Below are positions 1 to 11,348 of a stretch of DNA of 64,000 nucleotides, piece after piece. Below the pieces are notes generated by a model. That model was not told where the DNA came from. It ran no database searches and worked only from the letters and a program-made list of their open reading frames with translations. A program made the translations under genes and the position numbers. Position 1 is the first letter of the stretch. The number at the start of each line of letters is the position of its first letter. The stretch lies in contig JAFJTR010000018.1 of NCBI GenBank assembly GCA_022559985.1, positions 124,001 through 188,000 of the forward strand, in the 5' to 3' direction. Source of the stretch: Parastagonospora avenae f. sp. tritici 18332-5. Its lineage: Eukaryota > Ascomycota > Dothideomycetes > Pleosporales > Phaeosphaeriaceae.

Positions 1-466
1 CACCCGCGGAGTCATGCCTTACGAATCTGCGGGACTAAAGGACGTGGTGTGGCTTGGCCGTCATGAGACTGTCCTGGTTGAGGCCCATTACGCTCCATGG
101 GACGGCGTGTACATGTTCCACTGTCACAACCTTATCCACGAAGACCAAGACATGATGGCAGCTTTCGACGTCACCAAGCTCGACAACTTTGGGTACAACG
201 AGACGACCGACTTCCATGACCCCGAAGACAAACGCTGGTCTGCTCGACCGTATGAGCCATCTGATCTTACAGCTCGTTCTGGAATTTTCTCTGAAGCTGG
301 CATCCGGGAGAAGGTGAACACTTTGGCCCTCGAGCAGCCATACAGCGAGTTGGACAAGGTCACAGCGGCCCTAGACTCTTACTATAAGACAAACCAAAAG
401 AGAGAAGCCGATTGCGCTAACCAGGCAGCTGGTCCAATTCCCCGTTACCGCCGGTTCCAAGTCTGA
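1..466 (+). CDS. Multicopper oxidase, bilirubin-oxidase-like, C-terminal part (5' truncated by window)
   Basis: The reading frame is open from the first bases of the window to the stop at 466, so only the last ~154 residues are present. It ends a three-domain cupredoxin oxidase: the motif HCHNLIHEDQDM holds the type 1/type 3 copper ligands (His, Cys, His, His) and a methionine in the axial type 1 position. That motif, followed by MAAFDV, resembles fungal bilirubin oxidases more than classical laccases, which often have Leu or Phe as axial residue. The family oxidises phenols or tetrapyrroles with four-electron reduction of O2 and is usually secreted; the signal peptide would lie outside the window. 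A long polar tail of ~110 residues follows the copper motif. It is 12 kb from the cluster laccase and a different subfamily, so I do not assign it to the cluster. Confidence 0.9.
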   Translation, partial: TRGVMPYESAGLKDVVWLGRHETVLVEAHYAPWDGVYMFHCHNLIHEDQDMMAAFDVTKLDNFGYNETTDFHDPEDKRWSARPYEPSDLTARSGIFSEAGIREKVNTLALEQPYSELDKVTAALDSYYKTNQKREADCANQAAGPIPRYRRFQV

Positions 467-2018
467 TGCCACTGAGGTCGTAGATCAAGAGCAGGTTCAG
501 TCCTCGTTGTTATGAGGGAATTTCTTTCTATCTTAGTACACTCGCTTGGCTGTCAGTTTCTCTCCCTAGGTTAAGGTATGCTTTATTTACTTTAGTCGTA
601 GTAGTGTATATATTAGTAAATCACTTTTTTCCATGTCTCGCCGTTCACATCGGGGGACAAGCAATTCCGCAAAAGGAGTGTCACCAATCGACCACAGCAT
701 ATCCTTTCTGCCAGACTTACATTCGCTCAAAGCGCTGCTTATTAGCCTGCCTTGAATTGAGCTGAAACAATTCTGTCTTCGCTGTGATGCCTTTGTGCTG
801 GTCTAGATCAGTAGGGCTAGACAGGCGTATGTCTGCTCACCAGTTTTCGGCCATGCCTGAAAGTCAAGGCTCGTGACCGTTAGTTCCCTTCCTCCTTGCC
901 AACTCTTCATCCACGAAGCTCAGACTCGAGAGCATCATGTATTGTCAGCATCTACGAGGGTACGCCTACTCAGGAGTAGTGCGTTTCATTACTGCTTATG
1001 TAACAGGAGGATATATATTCGCTCTCTACGATAGTTTCTATCAATCAACCAACTTCTTCCTCAATCTCCTCACACTTGTTGACATGTATGCATCTTCAAT
1101 TTTGAAGAAGAACTTCTCCATCTCACAATCCTTCTCATCATCTGCGTATACGAACAGAAGTCCATCAGGCTTCGTCTCCCAATCTTCTACGACAATAACG
1201 ATAAATGCTGTCGGCCGCCATTTTAGATCAGCAGCTGCGGCGCCGCTGTCGCTTTTGCGTTTGCCTTTTCCCAGGGCAACATGGGCTTTCAAAAATTTCC
1301 TCCAGACTTTTGAATTCCGCAGTTGACACTGCGGCCCGCGCAAGGTGATCCTCATTGCCCTGTACCATCCATAGCTTCTCAAGCGCAGGTGCGACATCCT
1401 GAACTGGTATCTTGTTTTTGAGGAGGTTGTAGAATGCAAATGCTGCGTCGTCCCAGCTATAGTCTCCGTATTGGCCGAGCTCAGGAGCCTTAGGTGGTAG
1501 GGAAAAAGCCGGGATTAGATTGATGATGATGCCGTTATGATGTTTCCAGCCTAACTCCCCCGCTGCAATAATGCTGCACTATTGAAAGATGTAAATGGCT
1601 ACTGGCCCCAAAATGATGACAATGCAGTCTATAGCAAGCGCCTTCCTTGTCTAGGCGTTCATCAAGGCGCACTCACCTTTGATCCGAAACCATGAATTTG
1701 GCAAGCCCTACAATGAAATCGACGCAGGATGTGCTAGGTAATTACCGACGTGCATGCAATATTTCGCGGTGGTTACCCCGCCAGGCTCGCCTGCGCGCAT
1801 GCGACCTCATGGTGCAGGTCAATCACCGCTGGTTGGTCAAAATAACGCATCGCAGACACAGCCCTGATTCACCGGTCAAAGTTCAGTCACACTCTCCCGT
1901 CTGGAAAGGCTTCTAAAAGGATTGCCGGGTGCCAGTTAGAAGTTTCTGAATTATTTCCCCCTCTCTTTTACATTTGCATCATCCCAAAAAAGCTTTATCT
2001 TATACTATCTACGCGCCA
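467..2018. other. Intergenic region, no intact gene
   Basis: About 1.5 kb between the multicopper oxidase and the Helo-like gene. No intact gene is supported. A decayed minus-strand coding remnant lies at about 1041-1592 (listed separately). Pyrimidine-rich sequence directly precedes the downstream start codon. Confidence 0.5.
1041..1592 (-). pseudogene. Possible coding remnant with internal frameshift, unknown family
   Basis: On the minus strand two coding-looking stretches lie head to tail in different frames. From about 1592 down to 1265 one frame reads smoothly (for example SWDDAAFAFYNLLKNK and PALEKLWMVQGNEDHL); below about 1280 the sense continues in another frame (for example KWRPTAFIVIVVEDWETKPD, then an acidic stretch) to a stop at 1041. 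The change falls at about 1265-1285 with no GT..AG pair around it, so a frameshift is the simplest reading. No start codon for the first part is evident. I do not recognise the family. It may be a fragment of a degraded gene. Confidence 0.35.
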
Positions 2019-3477
2019 ATGAGCGGGCTGGAGGTCTTCGGTGCTGTAGTAGGGGGCATCACTTTGTGTGCTGAGTTGTCGCGACTGGGTCATGCTGTGC
2101 GGGAAGCTATACAGCGACTTAAAAACTCCAGGCGAGACGTTTTGGACCTCTCTGACAAAGCTATTATTTTTGCCGGCTTATGCAACCGATTCTTGCACGT
2201 CTATCACGACGACCATGAAGCAAAAAGCGATTTCGATTCCTCAATTCCTCGTCTCATCAAGTGGATGAAAGAAACAGAAGTCGCACTCTGCAAAATTTTG
2301 CAGAAAGCTAGCGCCCTCCTACCGGATTCAAAAACCAGGCGCTCACTGGAAGAGCGATGTATTGCTCGCTTGGAGTGGTTCGGAAGCAAGAAGGCGGTCG
2401 AGAGACTTAGGGCGTCGATGGTTGTTGCAAGTACAAGCATTGATGGATTTAGCAATCTCATTTGCATTCAAAAGCTCAATGAGGAGTTGATTATACTCAA
2501 ACTTGCTTTAACGGATGAGCCGAATCGACGTAAGTTCGAAAAAACGTTTGGGGTGACACTGGAAAAGAAGATTGAGATGATCCAGCAGTCTATGTAAGCC
2601 TCACAGCGTCAGCAACTAGGAGCGCAGACTGACCCTTAGCAGCGAAGTTCAAAGTTCAGTGCATTACACAAAGGAACGAGTGCTAAGAGAGGCTATGAAT
2701 GAGGTCGTCGTTGGGCAAGACGGCAGAAAAACCTCGGACGATCTCTCAGTGTTCACACAGACCCTAAAGTCTTGTGCGAACCGAGTCTTGCCTGCGAATA
2801 CGCCGCGGTATTACCAGACGCTGAACACTGAGTCTGGCCCAAGTTCAGAATCGATAAATGAACAGACAATGCCTCAGGGTCGGATTCCTCGAAACTCAGA
2901 TCCTAATGGCACATCTGATCAATCGCGCACACCTCATAATACGAGCACACAGCCACATCGCGCCACAGCATCTCGGGTCCAGAGACAAAGTAGATCACCC
3001 GAAGGTTACAAGATTTTCAGACCGAATCCAGCCAAGCAAACGTCCGGCCTGAAGCAGACCATGGCTGTGTTTCCGTTTCATAGCCTTGTTGAAATCATAG
3101 ATATGAAGTCCAGGGAATATATCGATGATCCAGATGGAAACATCTTAAGTCAACCCAAAGTCAAGCCACCTACCCAGAGGCTGCCTCCGACGAAAGCACA
3201 AAGACTAGGACGCCATACTATCATGTTATCTGCGACAGAATTCCGTATCAATGACCGTAGCTTCGGCTTCACAAGCTACAAAACTGCGGATGATCTTTTC
3301 AGTGCTATCTTGCTGCAGCGGGACCTGATTGACGAGCTAGTCAAAGTTGTGAATGGAGGGTATGGGAACGTAATGTGGTGTGGTATCATGGGCTGGTTTG
3401 CATCACCCGGTAAAGTGACAAGATCATTGAGAAATTCGGGTATAAAAATCCTACAGGATGGACAGAGGGGTGCGTAG
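2019..3477 (+). CDS. Fungal N-terminal (Helo-like/STAND-type) domain protein
   Basis: Two exons, 2019-2593 and 2640-3477, joined over a 46-nt intron (GTAAGC..TTAG with a CTGAC branch site), give 470 residues. The N-terminus (MSGLEVFGAVVGGITLCAEL) and the following ~190 helical residues match the 'fungal N-terminal domain of STAND proteins' / Helo-like class, which usually precedes a nucleotide-binding or effector region in fungal incompatibility and immune-like proteins. Here no NACHT or NB-ARC follows. Instead there is a ~120-residue Ser/Pro/Gln-rich linker and a C-terminal segment of ~110 residues with no motif I recognise. The start at 2019 is chosen because the conserved hydrophobic N-terminus begins there; an upstream in-frame ATG-like extension would add non-conserved residues. 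Function beyond the domain call is unknown. Confidence 0.8.
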
Positions 3478-4145
3478 GGTTAGTAGTACTTATAGACGGT
3501 AATACCTCGGTCGAGTTCTAGCGTGTATATATTCTCTCATCAGTTTTCAGGTTACCGATGGTGGTTCAAGATGGACTCATATCTCATAAAGCACAAAAGC
3601 AGACAGACCTCTTCCTAAACTTCATCTGAATTGCATCTCGGGTTCAACTTGGAACACATCATTCCGTTCCTTATGTCGCCCGCAATGGTAGCCAGTACAT
3701 TACATAAACATGGTTCTGCTCGCACCTTAAGGGAGTCCGACTGGTCTCGCTAGTATGAAGGTAGTCGGATTGATTGAAACTAGTGAGATATGTGTACCTG
3801 AGTGTTCAGCTAGTTTAATCTTGCACTAGTAGAATGAAGAACATATTATGCTCTCTCAAAGTTGATTGAATGTCATTACTGAGCGAGACTTTGACTACGT
3901 CAGAGAAAGTGTACTGTATCTAGTCTAAGAAGGTTGAGGAAGGTGGGTCTACATGTCACGCTAGTACAAAACAGGCGAGTACATGCGGGGTGTGTCTACT
4001 ACGCTTATCACCCGACACTAGCTGTCATACACTTCAACACATTATTCGTCTCATGATACCAAACATTTAAAAAGACGATCGGCTTTGACTGTTATACTTG
4101 CATTGCGAAAGCTTATTCTGTCTCACTTCTGACCCCTCTTCAGCA
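3478..4145. other. Intergenic region, nothing recognised
   Basis: Some 670 bases between two plus-strand genes. It must hold the 3' UTR of the Helo-like gene and the promoter of the FAD oxidoreductase. No repeat or RNA gene was seen. Confidence 0.5.
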
Positions 4146-5603
4146 ATGGAACAGCGCTCCCAAATCCCCGTGGGTCCGCCCGTGAAAGACCCATTACCAT
4201 CATACTGGCATGAACCCAAATCTCCTCTCGCAAATGTCATCGAGCCAGAAACAGAGAAGCCAAATCAAACCTACGAATATGCAATCATCGGCTCCGGCAT
4301 TTCAGGCACCATGATTGCGTACAATCTTCTCAGGTCCAGTCCAGCATCGCGCATCGTCATGATCGAAGCACGTGAGATATGTGGCGGAGCAACAGGCCGC
4401 AACGGCGGTCATACAAAAGCTGCAAGCTATCGAAGTTATCTGCAGCATGTTAAAGAGCTAGGAAAAGAAGAAGCACTGAAGATCGCGCGTTTAGAGTACG
4501 CGAACATCGTAGAAACGCACCGCATGGCACAAGACTTAGGCATCGAATGCGAAAGCAAAATGTGCAACACCGTCGACATATTCTATGACCAAACGACATT
4601 CGACCTCGGCGTCACAGCCATCTCCACCCTCCGCGCCGACGCAACACCCGAAGAGAAAGAGGATGGCCAAATGGCATTCTACAAAATTCACCCCAACACG
4701 CCCGAAACCCGTCAGAAATTCCACATCACTGCATCAAACACCAACCCCACCGTCCAGGCAGAGGAAAAGGTCGCCGGCGTCTTCGAATACCTCGCCGGCC
4801 GCATTCACGCCTACCGCTTCACCACCAGTATCCTCAAACACTGCGTCACCAAAGGCCTCGTCTTGTGTACTAACTCGCCCGTACACTCCATCCAACCCTC
4901 TTCCACTTCCTCAACATGGTCCGTACACACGCAATACTCCACCCTCACGTCCAAGCACGTCATCCTCGCAACAAACGGCTACACGCCGTACCTGCACCCC
5001 GCGTTCCAAACCCTTATCGTCCCGATGCGCGGACAAATTACCGCGCAGCGACCGGGGAAGGAGAATCTATTGCCAAAAGTGTTGGGCACGACGTATTCGT
5101 TTATTTATAGGGAGGGGTATGAGTATATGATTCCGCGACCTGTTGGGAATGGGAATGGGCAGCACATTATCATCGGTGGGGGATTGGGAAGGCTTGAAGG
5201 GGGTGGTGAGGGCGAGTATGGGACGGTGGATGATAGTCGGTTGAACAAGGATATTTCTGGGTATTTAAAGGGCAGTTTGAGGGGGTATTTCGGCGCGGAG
5301 ACGTGGGGTGAGGATAACGATGAGGAAAGGGTCGTGCAGGAGTGGACGGGAATCATGGGCGCGACGGCGGATGGAAGGCCGTTTGTGGGCGAAGTGCCTG
5401 GAAACAAGGGGCTGTGGATATCCGCGGGGTTCAATGGGCACGGGATGGTGCTGTGTCTGAAGAGCGCGGAGGCGCTGGTTGATATGATAACCGGCAAGGG
5501 CGTGCCAGAGTGGTTCCCGGTGAGTTTTGGAATCAGCGAGGAGAGGATGCGTAGGGGGAGGGGGACGTTTGGAGGGAGGACGGATATGCAGGTTCCAGCG
5601 TGA
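4146..5603 (+). CDS. FAD-dependent oxidoreductase, DAO family
   Basis: Single exon, 485 residues from the ATG at 4146. A further in-frame ATG lies at 4098, but 4146 has the better context (CAGCAATGG) and the conserved fungal N-terminus (PLPSYWHEP) follows it. The Rossmann dinucleotide site is AIIGSGISGTMIAYNLL at about residues 46-62, followed by the family's GGATGRNGGHTKAA segment, where a glycine-rich loop contacts the flavin. The C-terminus has the usual TADGRPFVGEVP and WISAGFNGHGMV motifs closing the FAD site. Members of this fungal DAO group oxidise small amines or amino acids; substrate is not readable from sequence. It converges with the membrane-protein gene on the other strand, the two stops being only 54 nt apart. 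Confidence 0.93.
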   Translation: MEQRSQIPVGPPVKDPLPSYWHEPKSPLANVIEPETEKPNQTYEYAIIGSGISGTMIAYNLLRSSPASRIVMIEAREICGGATGRNGGHTKAASYRSYLQHVKELGKEEALKIARLEYANIVETHRMAQDLGIECESKMCNTVDIFYDQTTFDLGVTAISTLRADATPEEKEDGQMAFYKIHPNTPETRQKFHITASNTNPTVQAEEKVAGVFEYLAGRIHAYRFTTSILKHCVTKGLVLCTNSPVHSIQPSSTSSTWSVHTQYSTLTSKHVILATNGYTPYLHPAFQTLIVPMRGQITAQRPGKENLLPKVLGTTYSFIYREGYEYMIPRPVGNGNGQHIIIGGGLGRLEGGGEGEYGTVDDSRLNKDISGYLKGSLRGYFGAETWGEDNDEERVVQEWTGIMGATADGRPFVGEVPGNKGLWISAGFNGHGMVLCLKSAEALVDMITGKGVPEWFPVSFGISEERMRRGRGTFGGRTDMQVPA

Positions 5604-5657
5604 AATATTCTCTTGTATCTATGAAGCAAGCAAGCAATGGTATAAAGCGATTTCTCC

Positions 5658-7087
5658 TCATGACCCCTTCGACGGCCCTCTTCCCGACGCCCTCCCCCTC
5701 CCCACAAGCGCCGCCTCATCATCACTATCCTCGGGCGTCCGCTTCACCACTCCCTCGCTCTGGATCGAGCTATCAATACTCTTCGACCTCGACGTCCTTG
5801 ACTTCTCAAAAATGATATGCGGCACATTTTTCTTATTCGGCGCCCACGCGCCCGAAATTTCCACCTCGCTGCCCCTTCTGGGCCAAGCATTGGGCTCACT
5901 GGTAATTGTGATCGATTGCGTGGTCTTGATCTGATTGCCCGTTGGCACGAAGCTGTAGGTACGATGCGTGTTGGCCTTGCCCTCAGCATGGTAGGCGATG
6001 CTGGCGAGTTCCTGGGTGGATTGGTGCTGTGTGGCGGCGCCGGATTTCTTACCCGTCGATGAGACGTTAGAGGAGGATTTGAATTCGTCGGCGATGGAGT
6101 GCTGGCCGTTGCGGCGCGAGGCGGAGACGGCGATGCGTTTGATGAGGTTGGCCATTGTCATTTCGATGTTGAGTTTGACGAGGTAGGCGAGGGGATGGAA
6201 TTGAATATATCTGCGCTCGTCAGAAGGCATATCAAATTGGACGGAAGTGGTGAAGCTCACACGAAAGAGTTCGGTATGGACATCGCGCCAATGATCATGA
6301 CGTCCATTAGCAACGACACCATGACGATGCGCTGGTTGAAGCGTACGAGCTTATTGTACTTTGTAAGGCCGTTGCTAATGAGGTTGGCCTTTACGGTCTT
6401 GAGGAAGTACCAGTTCAAGGCGGCATCGACGATGAGGTAGAGACCCTTCTCAATTCTGTCCCAGTACTCATTGATAGTGTGGTACTTGCGGCTGATTTGC
6501 AAGCGGGCAGGGATCCAAATGAAGAAGACTGAGATGTTTATGGCCGTCACAAAGACCGCGGTGGCGACCATGATTTTTCGTGACCGACGACGATCAGGTA
6601 CTATAACTCGGATACGGTTGATGATGATCTGCAGGAGAAGTTGTACTTGAATACACCACCAGAATACTACATAGCTATCATTAGTTTGAATGTCTTTGGT
6701 CATTTGATCAGGACTATGCTTACGAATTGTGAAGTAGAACGCGAAGCCTATGAACGATGAGTGTGTGGTCCAGTGAGGGATGATGCTGATTCACTTACTT
6801 GGTTTGATCAGCTTAAGAAGATGTAGGAAGCATTCTAAGCCCATCACAAATGACACGGAAAGTTCCAACCATATCATCCAGACGTAGACGCTTCGTAGGG
6901 GCGAACGTGATGCCCGCGCCTGGATGGACGCGAGCCATAATGCAATCCCCACATTGATCAGTGTCAACCCCCATACAACTGACGCCACTATAATATCTGG
7001 TCTCGTGATGTTTTCACTCTCGTAGTTGTGGGAGATCAACGGTCCCCATGGTTTGAATGAGGCATCCGGTCGAAATTCCTCGTTCAT
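5658..7087 (-). CDS. Fungal seven-transmembrane integral membrane protein
   Basis: Four exons on the minus strand: 7087-6799, 6747-6724 (only 24 nt), 6666-6261 and 6210-5658, with introns of 51, 57 and 50 nt whose phases all agree. The product is 423 residues. The N-terminus carries an Asn-Ile-Thr sequon and is probably outside; about seven hydrophobic helices follow (for example IIVASVVWGLTLINVGIALW), with basic loops, and then a ~190-residue hydrophilic Ser/Arg-rich tail, probably cytoplasmic. The last helix region (FHPLAYLVKLNIEMTMANL) is typical of a widespread family of uncharacterised fungal 7TM proteins with rhodopsin/SAT4-like topology. No retinal lysine or known ligand motif is seen, so I give no receptor function. 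The 24-nt exon is easily missed by automatic gene callers. Confidence 0.85.
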
Positions 7088-8944
7088 TGCGTGCGATGAA
7101 GAGCATCCGAGTTTTGGAAGCGTCCTGATTGAGCAGATCGGATTATTGCCTGTTACAGAGTGGCAGTATTCGGGAAAGCTGGGGATATCATCTCGGATCC
7201 ACTGCGATGGGAGCAGTGCCCCGTTCTTTTCATGTCTGACTTTTCAAACGACGGCAGCCAAATAATGGTTCAGAGAAGAACGTGTCAATGCGAAAATCGC
7301 ACGAGTCAAGAATAGAGTTCTGCAATGTCAGTCACAGGAAAACGAGCTTGCGTTGCACCCTTCGCCAGCTCCCGCAGGAACAAATGTAAGACTTGAATAC
7401 GCGAGAATCGTCCCCAAAAGGTCGATATCCCTGGAGCACGAAGCAAAATCAATCTGTTTGAAGTCAAGCTCGTAGACGACCTGCATCTCCCCACGGTTAA
7501 TCCTGGTGATGCTCACTTGGCAATGGAACCAGCCCACAGCGACGACCTTGCACACGAGATCTGGCGATCAAGCGTATCAATGCTCCGATGTGTTTAATGA
7601 TCCTTGAGTGGAGACTCCCGTTGGCCATGGCATTGAAAACGGCATACGCCTGGCTCTGGACTGTTGCGCCATCCAGACCGAAGACCAACGCTATGTCTGA
7701 CGTATCTGGAGGTAGACCCAACAGTGCCTGAAAGTTCCCGTTGAGCCGCTCCGACGCCGAAACTACGGCAGTGGTGATTGGGTGTCTGACACAGCAGTCG
7801 TGACCGGATTGTGGCAGAGATGTCTAGTCTGGACCCTCGGAAAGTATGGCGGCCTTTCCGCTCAATGTGATTCGCAGGACGCTTTTCCCACGCCTCAACG
7901 TGATCGTTCCACTTCAGACGCTAGTGTGCTCTTGAACTAACCAGGAATACGGCATACTTGGCCGGTCTCGTATCCGTGCCTTGTTCCTGCAGCGACGACC
8001 TCATGATGTTCATGGTGCCAGAAGAGCTGTAGAGCTCACGTTTCTTCGCGGGGACAACAGCCAACGCGAGTACATATGACAAAGCGAGAACACAGGCTGA
8101 ACAAGCATCTGTCAGAAATCTGTCATGCTCAATGCAGGAATCGCGAGACACGATGTTGATGTTTTGCAACATCATTCAAGTCGGGTGTCCCATGCATAGG
8201 GCTGCTGGCCTGAAACCTCGGATCGGCGCCCTAGCGTTAGAGCCCGCTGTACACCGGAGATGAGGATCCGGCGACAAGGAAGGCGTTTCTCTCCGCCAGC
8301 GCGAGGGCTGGAACGTGTCGGCGATGTCGTACGATTGTTGTACGCCACCTCAAAAAAAATCGTGCGATTGTGCGTCTTCTTGTGAAGCTATTGCAGCTAC
8401 CAACGAGTATGTTGGCATGCTTGCTGGAATGCTTGTGGAGATCAACATGTGAGCTAAGTGTGGAGGATCTGAGATACGGCCCTTGTGTGACCCACGCACT
8501 AATCGCAGTGTTCGCATTCGTCCGCTTCAGCTTCCCTTGTTCAGAGCCAGTGGCTGACAAGGCACTATCCAGTCATTTGTCATCCTTCTTGAGACGCTTG
8601 GTTCTAGGGAGAACTTCAGGATTGTGATTCGAGTTATGTACAAGTAGGGAAGTCAAGGGTCACCTTCCACAGGTGCGACGCTGGATTGGGCAGAGACGCT
8701 AGAAGGAAGCAAATGTGTTCCACGATGACGTCCTGAAACGGAAATGATAATGTCAAAGTAATAGCGTGAAGATGCAACCTCGTCACAAGCTCAGTCATGG
8801 GCTGTTAATGCTGGCAGTGTAAAAGATCAAACAAGGGTCCGATGCTGCCAACTCTGTTCGTTCGATAGTTGTCGTTGACGTCTGTATCTGACGCTATGGC
8901 AAGTATGGCGCTCGCCGACTTAAGGAAGCATTATTGCGCTCTAC
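7088..8944. other. Gene-poor 1.9-kb region with minus-strand coding scraps
   Basis: No intact gene. Several minus-strand stretches look partly coding (about 7328-7823, 7921-8175 and 8237-8560) but each is short, starts without a clear ATG context and changes frame or stops. They could be pieces of one degraded gene or chance open frames. The region also holds the promoter of the 7TM gene next to 7087. Confidence 0.4.
7328..7823 (-). pseudogene. Possible coding remnant, unknown family
   Basis: From about 7814 down to 7570 one minus-strand frame reads smoothly (for example FQALLGLPPDTSDIALVFGL and QSQAYAVFNAMANGSL). Around 7550-7570 the coding sense moves to another frame (VVAVGWFHCQVSITR.., then QVVYELDFKQIDFASC) down to a stop at 7328. 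A TAG bounds the first segment upstream. No clean intron joins the two, so it is either a frameshifted remnant or a chance coincidence. I do not recognise the family. Confidence 0.3.
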
Positions 8945-10432
8945 TCATTTCGCCTCCTTCAAAAGTGCCGCAGCTGTGGCGTCTATACTTCCACTCCGTT
9001 CGGCCGGCTTTAGCTCGCCTGTTGAGGCGCCTTCTTTAGTCGCGGCGGCCTTCTTCAGCCTCTCGCTATCTGCAGGGTTAGTGTCCTTGGTCTTGTTGTC
9101 TTCATCGTCGCTATCGCCTAGACTGAAAGGGTCATGGTCCTCAGGCTCGGGATGAGGTGCAACGGAAGTTAGAGGCTGCCACTTTTTGCCTCCTGGCTTC
9201 CCTTGGTTGTTCTGCTGGTTGCTGGGGGAGGGATTGCGGTACAGCGCATCCACTTCATCCACAGGCCCGCTTTGGGGTGGGGAGACGGGAGTAGGCTTGA
9301 AGAGGTCGGGGTTGGCGTTTGGTCGGCTTGATGTTCGTGGTGGAGGGCCTATATCGTCAGTACTGCTTCACATGCAAACTAAATTGAACGTTGCTGTGCA
9401 TACCATCGTTGTCCCTCATTTCCAACTGCGCGAAGTCGTCCCCAAGGACCCTGTTGTCTGCGTCATAGCGATTGTGGTCGGCAGATCGGCGCTGTTCTGC
9501 CGACTTGCGAATGCCATAGAGTTGTTCCGACTGCGACGGGCCAAAGTTTTGCCGCTGCGACCCCGACTGTCCAGGCCTCTGCTGGTCGCGATGGACGGGG
9601 TTGCCATATCGATCGTACTCGTCGGGCTCGCCGTCGCCATCCAACTTCTTCGTGAAGTTGGAGATCCAGCTCGTGACCGTCTTTTGAGTCTCCTTGAAGC
9701 CCTGCTCAATGTTCTTGCGGATCTCGGGCAGGTCGTCTGTTTTCAGTCAGCCAAGCTATGCAGCCAGTACGAGAAGGAACGCACCGTCGAAGAAGCTGTG
9801 CTCGCGGTCGGCTTCATCCGGCCGCTGACTGGGCTGTTGCCTGCGTTGGCCCTGGCTGGAATGGCCGCCCTGGCTCTGATAGTGTTCTGCGAGCTGTCTT
9901 GCATAGATTTCGTCCTGTTCAAGCTGCGTACGCTGCGGCCTCGGGGGCTGTGGAGGAGGTGCTTCTTCAGCTTTGAAGTTGGGGTCCGACATGCCTGCTA
10001 GAATTAGCTCGCCATCTTCTACCAAGACTCCAGGCTCCAGGCATCAACATACTCAGCAGTGCATTGAAGGCAGGCTCGACCTTGCCGCCGCTAGCGACCA
10101 ATACAGCCTTGATGACGTTGCTGTCAATATCAGGAAAGGCTTCAATCAACGTGTTGTGTGCCTGCTGTTGAGGTGACATGGGTCGCGGCGGCTTTGGTGG
10201 GGGAATGTCTGTCGTGTCGTCGGTGAAGCGCACGCCTGGCTTCGGGGACTTCGATGGGGGAGGAGGCGATGTGACTGTCTCGTGGGTAGCCGACGTCGGT
10301 GCGTCGTTGTCGTCGTCAAAGTCGAGCTCACGCGCCGTCGTTGGGCTCTCGGGAGGCTGCAGCTGTCAGTTTGGGGAGCTTCCCACGTGCTGCGGGGTAG
10401 TCTACCTTGTCCGCGGTGGGTTTTTCAGACAT
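8945..10432 (-). CDS. CUE5: Cue5-like ubiquitin-binding autophagy adaptor (CUE domain)
   Basis: Five exons: 10432-10406, 10356-10053, 9994-9785, 9736-9404 and 9348-8945, with introns of 48-58 nt whose phases all agree; 425 residues. The first exon is only 27 nt (MSEKPTADK). The CUE domain lies at about residues 72-113 (TLIEAFPDIDSNVIKAVL) with the FP and terminal LL residues that contact ubiquitin. It is preceded by a conserved PPPKPPRPMSPQQQA and followed by an acidic Gln-rich region. Near the C-terminus sits KKWQPLTSV: in yeast Cue5 the same WQPL is the Atg8-interacting motif, so this is very likely the orthologue that links ubiquitinated, aggregation-prone cargo to autophagosomes. It is a conserved housekeeping gene and marks the proximal edge of the accessory region. 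Confidence 0.93.
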
Positions 10433-11348
10433 GTTGATTTATTCAAGTGTGTAGATGGATCCAGTGATAATCTAGAAGTGGTGTTTAAGTTATGTGTGGA
10501 AGGGGCGTTGCTGTGGTCGAGTACTTGGAGCTTGCGTGGGTCGCCGCGCATGAAAGTCACAGCCACACAAGTGCATGAGGCGCATGCACCATGACGAATA
10601 CGCCAAGACATTGGACCCCTGCTGTATCACGTGCCTTAGTTGCTTATGTAGTGAACTTGAGCCCTGGGGCATCACTTCGAATCTACGCACGCTACGCCGC
10701 AATCGCACCACATGCTGCGCGTCCCGACGAGGCTGTCGGTGGAGACACGCGCATGCTATAGTGCCATTTTCGCTGGAACATTAATTGTGCCATGATCCTC
10801 CACAGGCCAAGCGCGGTGTGAAGGACAGAAAATCAACCCGGTCGCCATAGCCGGGTAGCGTTCGAGCCGGATACACAACATGGAAAGTCGCTCTTAGTCT
10901 ACCAGGAACTTGTCGCCATGTCAGATATGAGTATTTGACAATATTATTCCACTGATCATATTTCAGCTATTTCTGCCATAGCTATGTCAGATGCGTACTG
11001 CATTCGTAAGGGTCCGTCCGACAATTCTGTAAGCTGCACAATTTGTCCTGTGCATTGCAACCCACACGACTGCCGAGGTCAAATCGTGGATCCATTTCTT
11101 CGCTCGCCACATGTGTAGGCTGGCTCCTCCCCCGTCGATGGTGTAATTCTGAAATACGTCGAGTTTGGTCTGATCACCGAGCTATGTCAAGTTCGGTTAT
11201 CGACCACCCATCCAGCGGAAAATTATACGCACACAACTCCAAGCCTACACCTCCGCCAACACGAACGCCACCCACTTTGGAGTGCTCCACAACTCCATTT
11301 CGCGCGAAATCTGGAAGTCCGAAATCTGGTCTCGAAATCTGCATGAAG
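10433..11348. other. Intergenic region, nothing recognised
   Basis: Holds the promoter of the Cue5-like gene and the 3' side of the F-box-like pseudogene. Open frames here are short and lack coding character. Confidence 0.5.

Noticed and set aside
937..1326. Plus-strand open frame of 129 codons
   Set aside because: No domain or intron structure; it is antisense to the remnant at 1041-1592, which has better coding character.
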